Below, in pieces: positions 10,211 to 18,835 of a stretch of 64,000 nucleotides of DNA. The notes beneath the pieces are model-generated. The model had not been told where the DNA came from. It did not search any database and saw nothing but the letters and a program-made list of their open reading frames with translations. The stretch comes from Psychrosphaera aestuarii. Its GTDB lineage: Bacteria; Pseudomonadota; Gammaproteobacteria; Enterobacterales; Alteromonadaceae. Made by a program: the position numbers and the translations under genes. The stretch lies in the NCBI RefSeq assembly GCF_017948405.1, contig NZ_CP072844.1:1-64000 (forward strand). The letters run 5' to 3'. Within the stretch, counting starts at the first letter, position 1; each line of letters opens with the position of its first letter.

Positions 10211-10264
10211 TTTATTGAAACTTGTTGGTCATATCACAGGTTATTTCCGTTAGATCTCGTTTTT

Positions 10265-10285
10265 AGCGTTATCTAACGCTTTTTT
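10265..10285 (+). terminator. Rho-independent terminator after the copper-type receptor
   Basis: Stem AGCGTTA/TAACGCT with a 2-base loop followed by T5, about 55 bases after the receptor stop. Confidence 0.8.
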
Positions 10286-10378
10286 ATATTTGATCGAATA
10301 ATTATGTTTGCTTTTTGCATATAAATTGATTACGTTCAATTAGCCGATATAAAATGAATAAATATAAAAGGTTATCTG

Positions 10379-10600
10379 ATGTTACATGACCCGGTTACAC
10401 AAGCTACTTTGATCTTTTTTGAGGATGGTGCACTTGACTTACGCCACGAAACTCATAATTTCAGTAAAAATCAAAATGGCCGTATTGTTATACCAGAGGA
10501 ACTGAAACAAGGACGCTCTATTATCGCCGTATGCGATGGTCAGGTAGATATTTTAAATAGTATTGGGGACAGGATTGTTCCATTCGAAGGTGTAGCATAA
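10379..10600 (+). CDS. Small conserved protein, TIGR02922/DUF2375-like
   Basis: 73-residue soluble protein beginning MLHDPVTQATLIFF and rich in short beta-type segments (RIVIPEELKQGRSIIAVCDG). It resembles a small family of unknown function found in Shewanella, Colwellia and relatives; the assignment is from memory of the family and is moderate. An AAAGG site precedes the ATG, and a strong terminator follows, so it is a monocistronic gene. No catalytic motif is seen. Confidence 0.7.
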   Translation: MLHDPVTQATLIFFEDGALDLRHETHNFSKNQNGRIVIPEELKQGRSIIAVCDGQVDILNSIGDRIVPFEGVA

Positions 10601-10646
10601 AAGCTACTTAATAGAGCTATTTGACCAACGTCGAATCTGCTCAAAT

Positions 10647-10675
10647 AAAAAAGCCGCTATTTCAGCGGCTTTTTT
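10647..10675 (+). terminator. Terminator after the small TIGR02922-like gene
   Basis: Stem AAGCCGCT/AGCGGCTT with A-run before and T-run after; can work in both directions. Confidence 0.85.
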
Positions 10676-10743
10676 GTATCAAATTTTTATCATTAAGAAG
10701 TGATTGCAACTTCGTAATGATATTTAATATCTAGAATCCAATT

Positions 10744-10771
10744 AAAAAGGCCCTTTTAAGGACCTTTTTTT
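10744..10771 (-). terminator. Probable terminator of gorA
   Basis: Imperfect hairpin AAAAAGG...CCTTTTTTT about 60 bases after the gorA stop on the minus strand, with A/T runs on both sides. Confidence 0.5.
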
Positions 10772-10833
10772 AGCACTAACCTGTTTAGTAAGCTACCTAA
10801 GCAATGTGAGTAAAAACAAGAATAAGCCTTGTC

Positions 10834-12186
10834 TTATCGAAGCGTAACGTACTCTTCGGCTGATGTTGGGTGTATCGCAACACACGCGTCAAAGTCTGCT
10901 TTTGTTGCGCCCATTTTAATGGCTACACCAAAACCTTGTAGGATTTCGTCCATGCCAAGACCAATACCATGAATACCAACAACGCGTTCATTGTCGCCCG
11001 CGCAAATTAGTTTCATTTTTGTCATTTGACGATGCTCTGTTAAGGCGGTGTACATAGCCGCAAAGCTTGAGTTATAGACTTTTACATTGCCAATACCATA
11101 CTGCACTATTGCTTGCTCTTCCGTTAAGCCCATTGTGCCAATGGCCGGATGACTAAATACAACCGTTGGTACATTGGTATAGTCCATCACTACATCGGTA
11201 ATGCCATTGAATAGACGTTCCGCTAAAATACGTCCTGCTTTAACAGCCACTGGCGTTAATTCTATTTTTCCGATGATGTCACCTAACGCGTAAATGCCAG
11301 GGATATTTGTTTCATGGTGTTCATCAACTGGAATGAAGCCCCACTGATCGCGTTTAACTCCCGCAGCTTCAATATTAATATTGTCCGTGCTTGGTGTACG
11401 GCCAATGGCCCAAATAACACAGTCGGTTTCAACCATAGTACCGTTTTCAAATTCAAGTACTAAGCTACCATCAGGCTGCTTTACAACGCGCTTAGGCACA
11501 CTATGAGTTAATAATTCGATGCCATCTTCCGCCATCATTTCAACTAAGGTTTCAGAAATCATCGTATCAAAGTTACGCAGAGGAGCATGTTTACGAACGG
11601 CTAATTTCGTTTCAGTGCCCAAACTATTTAATACGCCAGCCAATTCAACCGCAATATAACCGGCACCGACTACAACGGTTCGCTTCGGTTGTTCGTTTAA
11701 GTCAAAAAAGCCATCAGAGTCGATACCTAACTCAGCTCCTTCAATTGCAGGCCAAGTAGGACGACCGCCCGTGGCAATCGTAATATGGTCAGCGGTATAT
11801 TGCTTGCCATCTACTTCTATTGTTTTTGCATCAACAAACTTAGCAAAGCCATTAATAACCGTAACCTTGTTATTACCTAATACGCGATCGTAAGAACCGT
11901 GAATTCTTTTAATATAGGCTTCACGACTTGCTACAAGTTTGCTCCAATCAAATTTATTAACCGTTACATCAAAACCATAATCAGGACTATATTTATGAAT
12001 AGCTTCGGCTACTTGAGCACCAAACCACATGGCTTTTTTAGGTACACAACCTACGTTTACACAAGTACCGCCCATTGCTTTCGCTTCTACTAGTGCTACT
12101 TTTGCGCCACGCATTGCGGCTCTGTTCGCCGATGCAATACCACCGCTTCCGCCACCAATGGCAATATAGTCAAAATGAGTTGTCAT
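10834..12186 (-). CDS. gorA: Glutathione-disulfide reductase
   Basis: FAD-dependent glutathione reductase of 450 residues, the same length as E. coli Gor; it keeps the cytosolic glutathione pool reduced with NADPH. Visible are the FAD-binding [14 protein letters not shown], the redox-active disulfide [13 protein letters not shown] (Cys42/Cys47), the NADPH-binding [19 protein letters not shown] and the C-terminal dimer motif [14 protein letters not shown] carrying the active-site histidine and glutamate. It is divergent from prlC, with a 177-base gap that must carry both promoters. Confidence 0.97.
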   Translation of the reverse strand: MTTHFDYIAIGGGSGGIASANRAAMRGAKVALVEAKAMGGTCVNVGCVPKKAMWFGAQVAEAIHKYSPDYGFDVTVNKFDWSKLVASREAYIKRIHGSYDRVLGNNKVTVINGFAKFVDAKTIEVDGKQYTADHITIATGGRPTWPAIEGAELGIDSDGFFDLNEQPKRTVVVGAGYIAVELAGVLNSLGTETKLAVRKHAPLRNFDTMISETLVEMMAEDGIELLTHSVPKRVVKQPDGSLVLEFENGTMVETDCVIWAIGRTPSTDNINIEAAGVKRDQWGFIPVDEHHETNIPGIYALGDIIGKIELTPVAVKAGRILAERLFNGITDVVMDYTNVPTVVFSHPAIGTMGLTEEQAIVQYGIGNVKVYNSSFAAMYTALTEHRQMTKMKLICAGDNERVVGIHGIGLGMDEILQGFGVAIKMGATKADFDACVAIHPTSAEEYVTLR

Positions 12187-12363
12187 AAATCTGATCCTGT
12201 AAAATTACTATCCCGTAAGGATATGGGCTACGATGAATAAAACCAAATAGAAATAATAGATAATCATCATCGATATTTTTATTCTAATACAAAACCTTGT
12301 AAAACAGGGTTGTCGCACCTATTTATTAACTAATTATTTTAATCACCGCTGACAAGGTCGTTT

Positions 12364-14415
12364 ATGTCTGAATCTAACAATCCATTATTATCTGATTTCC
12401 AATTGCCGCCATTTTCTAAAATTAAGCCGGAACACGTCAAACCGGCTGTTGAGGCGTTGATTAAAGAATGCAAAGATGCCATTGAAAAAGCCGTTTCTGA
12501 GCCAAACCCAACATGGAAAACTTTAGTAGAAGATGTTGAAAAGGCAGACAATAAACTGTCAAAAGCTTGGTCTCCGGTATCTCACATGAACTCGGTGGTC
12601 AGTACTGACGAGCTTCGTGATGCGTATGAGTCTTGCCTGCCTATTTTAAGCGAATATGGTACTTGGGTTGGCCAGCACGCCGAACTGTTTAAAGCCTATG
12701 AAACTCTGAGTAAATCCAGCCAATTTGATTCTCTAAACGCGGCACAGCAAAAAGTCATCACCAATGCACTTCGTGATTTCAAACTATCGGGCATTGATTT
12801 ACCTCCAGAACAACAAAAACGATATGGCGAAATTCAAAGTCGTTTATCAGACCTAAGCTCTCAGTTTAGCAATAATGTTTTAGACGCCACACATGCATGG
12901 CAAAAAGTGATTACTGATGAAACTGAACTAGCGGGTTTGCCTGAGTCAGCAATCGCCGCTGCGAAGCAAATGGCCGAAATGAAAGACTTAGATGGTTACT
13001 TGTTTACGCTTGATTTTCCAAGCTACTTGCCAGTAATGACATACTCAGACAATGCCTCGTTACGTCAAGAAATGTATACTGCTTTCACCACTCGAGCGTC
13101 TGAAGAAGGCCCAAATGCAGGCGAGTTTAACAACACAGAGATAATGGAAGAGATCATGGCGCTGCGTCATGAGGTATCTAACCTATTAGGCTTTGATAGC
13201 TATGCGGATAAGTCTGTCGCCACAAAAATGGCGTCATCGCCAGAGCAAGTGACCGACTTTTTAACACAACTTGCAGAAAAGTCAGTGCCTCAAGCCAAGC
13301 AAGAAGTGGCTGAGCTTAAAGCCTTTGCTAAAGATGAGCATGGTGTAACTGACTTAAACCCTTGGGATTACACCTACTACGGTGAAAAACTTAAACAAGC
13401 TAAATACTCTATTTCAGACGAACAGTTACGTCCTTATTTCCCAGCGGAAACCGTTGTAAATGGCTTGTTTAAAACAGTGGAACGTTTGTTTGGCATTAAA
13501 GTTCAAGAGCATCCAAACACCGTTGATACGTGGCATAAAGATGTTCAGTTTTTTGATATTTACGATCAGGAAAGTGGATACCGTGGCAGCTTTTTCTTAG
13601 ACATGTATGCCAGAGAGAAAAAACGTGGTGGCGCTTGGATGGACGATTGCCAAGGTCGCATTAAATTTTCTACGGGTGAATTACAAACCCCAATCGCTTA
13701 TTTAACGTGTAACTTTAATCAGCCTATTGGCGACAAACCTGCCCTGTTTACTCATGATGAAGTGGTGACTTTATTCCACGAGTTTGGACATGGTATTCAC
13801 CATATGCTGACACAGGTCGACGAAGCTGCGGTTTCGGGGATAAATGGTGTTGCTTGGGATGCCGTTGAATTACCAAGTCAGTTTTTAGAAAACTGGTGTT
13901 TTGAAGCAGAAGCATTATCGTTTATTTCTGGTCACTTTGAAACGGGTGAGCCGTTACCAAAAGATTTATTAGATAAAATGCTGGCGGCTAAAAACTTCCA
14001 GTCTGCGATGATGATGGTTCGCCAATTAGAATTCAGCCTGTTTGACTTCAGAATTCACGCAGAATACAAACCTGAAACTGGCGCTCGTATTCAGGAAATC
14101 TTGGATGATGTGAGAACGACAGTCTCTGTTATTACGCCACCGCCATTTAACCGCTTCCAACATAGCTTTGGACACATATTTGCAGGCGGTTACGCCGCGG
14201 GTTATTACAGCTACAAATGGGCTGAAGTATTATCAGCCGATGCCTTTGCTAAATTTGAAGAAGACGGTATCTTTAACTCAACAACGGGTCATTCGTTCTT
14301 AACCAATATTTTAGAACGTGGTGGAAGCCAAGAGCCAATGGAGCTATTCAAAGCATTTAGAGGTCGTGAGCCAGAAATTGATGCTCTGCTTCGTCACTCA
14401 GGTATTGCAGCCTAA
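12364..14415 (+). CDS. prlC: Oligopeptidase A
   Basis: Cytosolic M3-family zinc peptidase of 683 residues that degrades short peptides, including cleaved signal peptides. The zinc site HEFGHGIHHML lies near residue 470, with the downstream glutamate in ELPSQFLENW; the C-terminal FNRFQHSFGHIFAGGYAAGYYSY substrate-binding stretch is intact. In E. coli prlC precedes rsmJ; here a DNA glycosylase-like gene stands between them. Confidence 0.96.
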   Translation: MSESNNPLLSDFQLPPFSKIKPEHVKPAVEALIKECKDAIEKAVSEPNPTWKTLVEDVEKADNKLSKAWSPVSHMNSVVSTDELRDAYESCLPILSEYGTWVGQHAELFKAYETLSKSSQFDSLNAAQQKVITNALRDFKLSGIDLPPEQQKRYGEIQSRLSDLSSQFSNNVLDATHAWQKVITDETELAGLPESAIAAAKQMAEMKDLDGYLFTLDFPSYLPVMTYSDNASLRQEMYTAFTTRASEEGPNAGEFNNTEIMEEIMALRHEVSNLLGFDSYADKSVATKMASSPEQVTDFLTQLAEKSVPQAKQEVAELKAFAKDEHGVTDLNPWDYTYYGEKLKQAKYSISDEQLRPYFPAETVVNGLFKTVERLFGIKVQEHPNTVDTWHKDVQFFDIYDQESGYRGSFFLDMYAREKKRGGAWMDDCQGRIKFSTGELQTPIAYLTCNFNQPIGDKPALFTHDEVVTLFHEFGHGIHHMLTQVDEAAVSGINGVAWDAVELPSQFLENWCFEAEALSFISGHFETGEPLPKDLLDKMLAAKNFQSAMMMVRQLEFSLFDFRIHAEYKPETGARIQEILDDVRTTVSVITPPPFNRFQHSFGHIFAGGYAAGYYSYKWAEVLSADAFAKFEEDGIFNSTTGHSFLTNILERGGSQEPMELFKAFRGREPEIDALLRHSGIAA

Positions 14416-14437
14416 GCTTTTAAACATTTAAAGGCTT

Positions 14438-14478
14438 CGCCGCGTATTGGTTTTTTCGTAAGCCAAGCGCGGCGTTTT
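14438..14478 (+). terminator. Probable terminator after prlC
   Basis: GC-rich stem CGCCGCG/CGCGGCG with a long loop and TTTT at the end, 23 bases after the prlC stop and just ahead of the next gene. The long loop makes it uncertain. Confidence 0.5.
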
Positions 14479-14503
14479 AGTAATAAGTCATCGAGAATAA
14501 AAT

Positions 14504-15208
14504 ATGAGCATTAAAAACCTCGAGCCGTTTCGAGATATATTAAACCGAGCGATTGAACGCAAAGGCAGTAAAAGCATTGTTTTTGCCATGGCCGGTGTTA
14601 ACGAATCTAAACCTGACTTAACACAAATCTCTGATGACAGATGGTTAGCTCAGTTTAGTAAACAAATTTTCCAAAGTGGCTTTGTATGGCGGGTTGTGGA
14701 GCAAAAGTGGCCCGGCTTTGAAGAAGTGTTTTTTAACTTTGATATTGAAAAAATGCTAATGATGCCTGACGAAATGTGGGAAGCAAAATGCAAAGACGAA
14801 CGCATTATTCGTAACGGTAAAAAAGTCATGTGCATTAAAGACAACGCCCAAATGATTTACGAAGTTTCAGAAGAACATGGCTCTTTTGGCAAATTCATTG
14901 CGAATTGGCCTAAAGACGATGTCATCGGCCTGTGGGCTTATTTGAAAAAGCATGGCGCACGGCTCGGCGGTAATACCGGGCCTTATGCACTGAGGTTTTT
15001 AGGCGTTGATACGTTTTTATTAAGTCGTGACAACGAGGCTTATTTTAAGGCGTACAAACTCATCGACGGCGGTTTAAATACTAAAAAGAGCCAAACCATG
15101 ATCCAAGATTGTTTTAAGCAATGGCACGACGAAACCGGATTTGGCTATTCGGCATTAAGTCGTATTTTATCATTCTCTGTTGGCGATAACGTAGTAGGCA
15201 TGAGATGA
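14504..15208 (+). CDS. DNA-3-methyladenine glycosylase I-like protein
   Basis: 234-residue protein resembling the Tag/AlkA-unrelated family of 3-methyladenine DNA glycosylases (helix-hairpin-helix superfamily), which remove alkylated bases. It shows the family landmarks [38 protein letters not shown] and [20 protein letters not shown]. The length exceeds E. coli Tag (187), and the N-terminal zinc-ligand Cys is not in its usual place, so this is the divergent branch. Its stop overlaps the start of rsmJ by ATGA, so the two are translationally coupled. Confidence 0.8.
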   Translation: MSIKNLEPFRDILNRAIERKGSKSIVFAMAGVNESKPDLTQISDDRWLAQFSKQIFQSGFVWRVVEQKWPGFEEVFFNFDIEKMLMMPDEMWEAKCKDERIIRNGKKVMCIKDNAQMIYEVSEEHGSFGKFIANWPKDDVIGLWAYLKKHGARLGGNTGPYALRFLGVDTFLLSRDNEAYFKAYKLIDGGLNTKKSQTMIQDCFKQWHDETGFGYSALSRILSFSVGDNVVGMR

Positions 15209-15978
15209 GTGAACAAACCTCAACAATGAAGTTTTATCAGTGGCAACAAGCCCCTTTAAGTATCATCGAATTAACTGAAAAATTTGATTGGCAGCAAGTT
15301 AACCACCAACCAGTCGATGAGCTTCATGCTATTTTTGAAGACGATCAACTTAAGCTCACCATTGATGGCAAAACGAAAATCTCTGTAGACTTTGCCGGTG
15401 GCGCTAATGCCCACAGACAAAAGTTTGGTGGCGGAAAAGGTCAAGCCGTTGCTAAGGCGGTGGGATTAAACAAAGGCGCCACTCCAACAGTACTCGATGC
15501 CACAGCTGGCATGGGCAAAGATGCCTTTGTATTGGCCTCACTCGGTTGCCAAATGACCTTAATTGAACGGCAAGTTCCCGTTTATCTCATGCTTGAAGAT
15601 GGTTTTAGACGCGCCGAAGAAAGTGGAACATTACCTTGGTTTAGCGAACGCATGAGCGTCATTAATGACTCCTCTCAACATGCGTTACAAACGGCTATAA
15701 ACAACAAAGATGAATACGATGTGGTTTACCTTGACCCTATGTTTCCGCATCGAGAAAAGTCAGCGGCTGTCAAAAAAGACATGGCTATTTTTCAACAATT
15801 TGTTGGCACCGACGACGATGCCGATGAGTTACTGCCTTTGGCCATGCAAGTTGCGACCAAAAGAGTAGTGGTGAAAAGGCCCGACTATGCACCGTTTTTA
15901 AACGGACAAACACCAAGCACTCAAATTAAAACTAAAAAAAATCGTTTTGACGTTTATGTCAAAGCCGCAATGAAATAA
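15205..15978 (+). CDS. rsmJ: 16S rRNA m2G1516 methyltransferase RsmJ
   Basis: SAM-dependent methyltransferase of 257 residues that modifies G1516 of 16S rRNA. The SAM-binding motif [18 protein letters not shown], the acidic end of strand 2 ([20 protein letters not shown]) and the catalytic [20 protein letters not shown] (D/NPPY-like) are all present. The ATG overlaps the stop of the upstream glycosylase-like gene in ATGA. No terminator is obvious before the peroxiredoxin gene 63 bases on. Confidence 0.94.
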   Translation: MSEQTSTMKFYQWQQAPLSIIELTEKFDWQQVNHQPVDELHAIFEDDQLKLTIDGKTKISVDFAGGANAHRQKFGGGKGQAVAKAVGLNKGATPTVLDATAGMGKDAFVLASLGCQMTLIERQVPVYLMLEDGFRRAEESGTLPWFSERMSVINDSSQHALQTAINNKDEYDVVYLDPMFPHREKSAAVKKDMAIFQQFVGTDDDADELLPLAMQVATKRVVVKRPDYAPFLNGQTPSTQIKTKKNRFDVYVKAAMK

Positions 15979-16041
15979 TTCACCCTGCTTACTAACGTGC
16001 TGCAATCAGCAGCCAAGAAAGCAAACTAATAAGGAATTAGA

Positions 16042-16515
16042 ATGATTAAAGTAAATGATTCATTACCAAACGTTGAATTTCAATTTCGCAAAGACGGCGC
16101 AACGGTAACAGCAAATACGGCTGAGTTATTCGCCGATAAAAAGGTCGTACTATTTGCCGTCCCAGGCGCATTTACGCCAACATGTTCAGAAGCTCATGTA
16201 CCTGGTTATGTTGCATTAGCAGATAAAATCAAAGCCAAAGGTGTTGATACCATCATATGTGTGTCTGTAAATGATGCCTTTGTTATGGATGCTTGGGGTA
16301 AGTCTCAAAATGCTGATGAACTTGTCATGCTTGCTGACGGCGGAGCTGACTTCCATAAACAAACTGGACTTAGCATGGAAACCGGTTTATTTGGAGGCAC
16401 TCGCGCTTTACGTTACTCAATGTTGGTAGAAGATGGCGTCGTCACTCAATTAAACGTAGAAGCGCCAAAAGAGTTTAAAGTCAGCGACGCGGAAACTATG
16501 CTGTCACAACTTTAA
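16042..16515 (+). CDS. Peroxiredoxin, Prx5 type
   Basis: 157-residue thiol peroxidase that reduces hydrogen peroxide and alkyl hydroperoxides. The peroxidatic cysteine is Cys48 in PGAFTPTCSEAHVPGY, with a conserved threonine three residues before; a further cysteine occurs at about 74 (IICVSVND). The lack of a fused glutaredoxin domain puts it with stand-alone AhpE/Prx5-like enzymes, probably reduced by glutathione/glutaredoxin or thioredoxin. A GGAATT-spaced ribosome site precedes the ATG. A shared bidirectional terminator follows. Confidence 0.93.
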   Translation: MIKVNDSLPNVEFQFRKDGATVTANTAELFADKKVVLFAVPGAFTPTCSEAHVPGYVALADKIKAKGVDTIICVSVNDAFVMDAWGKSQNADELVMLADGGADFHKQTGLSMETGLFGGTRALRYSMLVEDGVVTQLNVEAPKEFKVSDAETMLSQL

Positions 16516-16560
16516 GCTAGTTCCTTTTTAAAATATGAATACAAAAACTGAATAAACAAA

Positions 16561-16586
16561 AACGAGCCTATTGGCTCGTTTTTTTA
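16561..16586 (+). terminator. Terminator of the peroxiredoxin gene
   Basis: Stem AACGAGCC/GGCTCGTT with a 4-base loop followed by a T run; it overlaps the 3' end of the converging YeeE/YedE gene. Confidence 0.8.
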
Positions 16587-16990
16587 GTTATCCACATACC
16601 GGCTAATACAGAGCCAAAGAATAGCCAGAACTCCGACTTTAAGCTCACCAATTGCACTAAGCCTGGGCCAGGGCAAATACCGCTTAATCCCCAACCTAGA
16701 CCAAATAATACTGAGCCTAAAATTAAACGTAAGTCCACCAGCTTAAAGTGACTTAACGTAAAGCTTGTCGCCATTAATGGCGCTGAACGCTTACTTGTCC
16801 AAAACCAAGCTATCATCATAATGAGCATAGCTACGGCCATAACAAAAATTAAACTACCATCCCACTTTTCACCCACCGTTAAAAAGTTAATCACTTTGGC
16901 GGGGTTTGTCATTTGGCTAATGATAAGACCAAGTCCAAAAATAACGCCTACTGCTAAGGTTAACGAATACGAAACGACTTTATTACTCAT
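16568..16990 (-). CDS. YeeE/YedE-family membrane protein, second half-transporter
   Basis: 140-residue membrane protein with about four hydrophobic helices. The segment FGLGWGLSGICPGPGLVQLVS carries the conserved glycine-cysteine-proline motif of YeeE/YedE proteins, which move thiosulfate or related sulfur compounds; the cysteine is thought to relay the substrate. The full-length YeeE has two such repeats; here they are separate proteins, this one being the partner of the neighbouring gene only 9 bases upstream. Function as a two-subunit sulfur channel is inferred. Confidence 0.85.
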   Translation of the reverse strand: MSNKVVSYSLTLAVGVIFGLGLIISQMTNPAKVINFLTVGEKWDGSLIFVMAVAMLIMMIAWFWTSKRSAPLMATSFTLSHFKLVDLRLILGSVLFGLGWGLSGICPGPGLVQLVSLKSEFWLFFGSVLAGMWITKKTSQ

Positions 16991-16999
16991 TTGAACTCC

Positions 17000-17437
17000 T
17001 TAACCTAACCAGTACATGGCATTTGCAGTAACAAACGCAATAACCATAAAAGTAATAGTGGCAACCCAAGAGCGACCTGAAAAACGAGACATGCCACAAA
17101 CGCCATGGCCACTAGTACAACCGTTTGCCAGTGACGTACCGACGCCGACTAACAAGCCTGATACCACGATTAACCAAGGTGATAAATCAAGATCACCAGC
17201 AAGCAGTTCAGGTTGAACAAATTGCACAATAATCCCAGCTAACAATAGCCCAGTAACAAACACTAACTTCCAGCCCGCACCTTTTTGAAGCGGACTTAAC
17301 AAAGCCTGAACGGTACCAGATATACCCGCAACCTTGCCAAACACAACTAACAAAATAGCGCTCGCGATGCCGATAAGCGCGCCACCAATGGACGCACTAA
17401 TAGGAGTAAATTCGGTTAACACGATTAAAACGCCCAC
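17000..17437 (-). CDS. YeeE/YedE-family membrane protein, first half-transporter
   Basis: 145-residue membrane protein with four hydrophobic helices and the motif GTSLANGCTSGHGVCGMSRFS, the other signature repeat of YeeE/YedE sulfur transporters. The reading frame begins with GTG at 17437, overlapping the 3' end of the upstream FadL-like gene by 13 bases; another GTG at 17422 would begin MLTEFTPISASIGG, closer to the usual family start, so the exact start is open. It forms a three-gene operon with the FadL-like porin upstream and its partner downstream. Confidence 0.85.
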   Translation of the reverse strand: MGVLIVLTEFTPISASIGGALIGIASAILLVVFGKVAGISGTVQALLSPLQKGAGWKLVFVTGLLLAGIIVQFVQPELLAGDLDLSPWLIVVSGLLVGVGTSLANGCTSGHGVCGMSRFSGRSWVATITFMVIAFVTANAMYWLG

Positions 17438-18696
17438 TCTAATGACACCGCAAAGCCCATTTGACTCATTTCAAGTGTGATGTCTTGATTCGGCGCCAGC
17501 ATATTACTGCCTTTTACTGACTTTGATGGTGAATAAAAAGCCATTAAGCTCAATTTACTGTTGTCACCTACCAACTGTGTTAAACCGGCCGTGTAATGCC
17601 ATTCTTGAACGCCAGGCGCTAAAATATTAAATAATGTTTGAGTTGAAGGGATTGGTTGCTCACCATAGGAAACGCCTGCTCGCAACTTTTGCTCTGCCGT
17701 GCGCTGCCATTGCCAACCCAGCTTAACAACGGACATGTCTTCCCAACCGAAACCAGCTCCGTTATCTGCACCTAAAGGCGCCACCATTAAGTTGCTCAAC
17801 GGATTGGCAATACTGTTTACTTCACCGTAGTTTATTTTTTGCCAGTCTAACAAAAATTGATGTTCCGCAGACGCTTGCCAAGCGACACCAAGCTGTAATG
17901 AACTTGGTAAGTCAAAACCACCTTGCTCGGCAAATAGTCCCGCATACTTATCAAACTCTTGCATCGATACAGCTGAGCGATAGCTCACGCCAAAGCCAAA
18001 TTGCTCAGAAAATTGATGCTGAATACCTAATTGCACACCAAAACCAGTGGTGGTGTCTGTGCCTTGATTTGAAAGGTTTTCAGGAGATGATGAAAAGCCT
18101 CCAAAGCTCGCTAAACCTGTAGCCTTAAACTGTTGAACCACAAGCAAAGGTGCAAAACCTACTTGTGTTGCTTCTGAGACTTTATAGCTAAAGGTTGGGC
18201 TTATAAATAACTGCTTAAGATCAACACCGGTTTTGCCTGCGTAAAACGTACCTTGTTCTGCACTTGGCGCTGAATATTCGGTATTCATACCGCCATTGGC
18301 ATAAACCACAAGGCCTGCGTCCCATTTATCGTTAAGCTTTTTACCAATCGCAAACTCAGGGATCACAAAAAGAGAGTTGTCACTTTCTTTGCCCGGTGAC
18401 TGAAGATAAAAGCCTTCTGGCGCATAAAAGTCTGGTTGGGTAATACGATATTCACGGTCAGGAGAAAATAGCTCAGCGCCCACTATGATGCCCGTTTTAC
18501 CGTTTAAGTAATCAAGGTTTAAGGCAGCAGGATTTGTAGCCGCAGACATTAAGTCTTCTGAAATGGCAACGCCGGCACCCGCCATACCTTTGTGACTTGT
18601 CCCATAACCATGAGTGAAGTAGCCGTTAGTGGCGTTGACAGAAGGAGATGCAGCAATACTCGCTGCTATTACAGTTAATACAAATTGCTTTTTCAT
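17425..18696 (-). CDS. OmpP1/FadL/TodX-family outer-membrane transporter
   Basis: 423-residue outer-membrane beta-barrel that takes up hydrophobic molecules by lateral diffusion. Signal peptide at residues 1-22 (ending SVNA), then the family N-terminus NGYFTHGYGTSHKGMAGAG with the NPAALNLD hatch motif, and a C-terminal strand ending in Phe (AVSLEWAF). The 3' end overlaps the start of the YeeE/YedE gene. Fatty acids are the textbook substrate, but its coupling to two sulfur-type inner-membrane proteins suggests another ligand here. It is a separate transcription start: an AT-rich stretch of about 140 bases lies upstream. Confidence 0.9.
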   Translation of the reverse strand: MKKQFVLTVIAASIAASPSVNATNGYFTHGYGTSHKGMAGAGVAISEDLMSAATNPAALNLDYLNGKTGIIVGAELFSPDREYRITQPDFYAPEGFYLQSPGKESDNSLFVIPEFAIGKKLNDKWDAGLVVYANGGMNTEYSAPSAEQGTFYAGKTGVDLKQLFISPTFSYKVSEATQVGFAPLLVVQQFKATGLASFGGFSSSPENLSNQGTDTTTGFGVQLGIQHQFSEQFGFGVSYRSAVSMQEFDKYAGLFAEQGGFDLPSSLQLGVAWQASAEHQFLLDWQKINYGEVNSIANPLSNLMVAPLGADNGAGFGWEDMSVVKLGWQWQRTAEQKLRAGVSYGEQPIPSTQTLFNILAPGVQEWHYTAGLTQLVGDNSKLSLMAFYSPSKSVKGSNMLAPNQDITLEMSQMGFAVSLEWAF

Positions 18697-18835
18697 TTCT
18701 AAAACCTTGGGTAAATATTATGGGCGAATATTAGTCAAGGTTTGATATTTCAAAAAAGAATTAAAAAAGATTATATATACCCAAAATGAATATAGAGCAC
18801 CACTTTAAACTAACGTAGCGCTCTATAAATAAACT

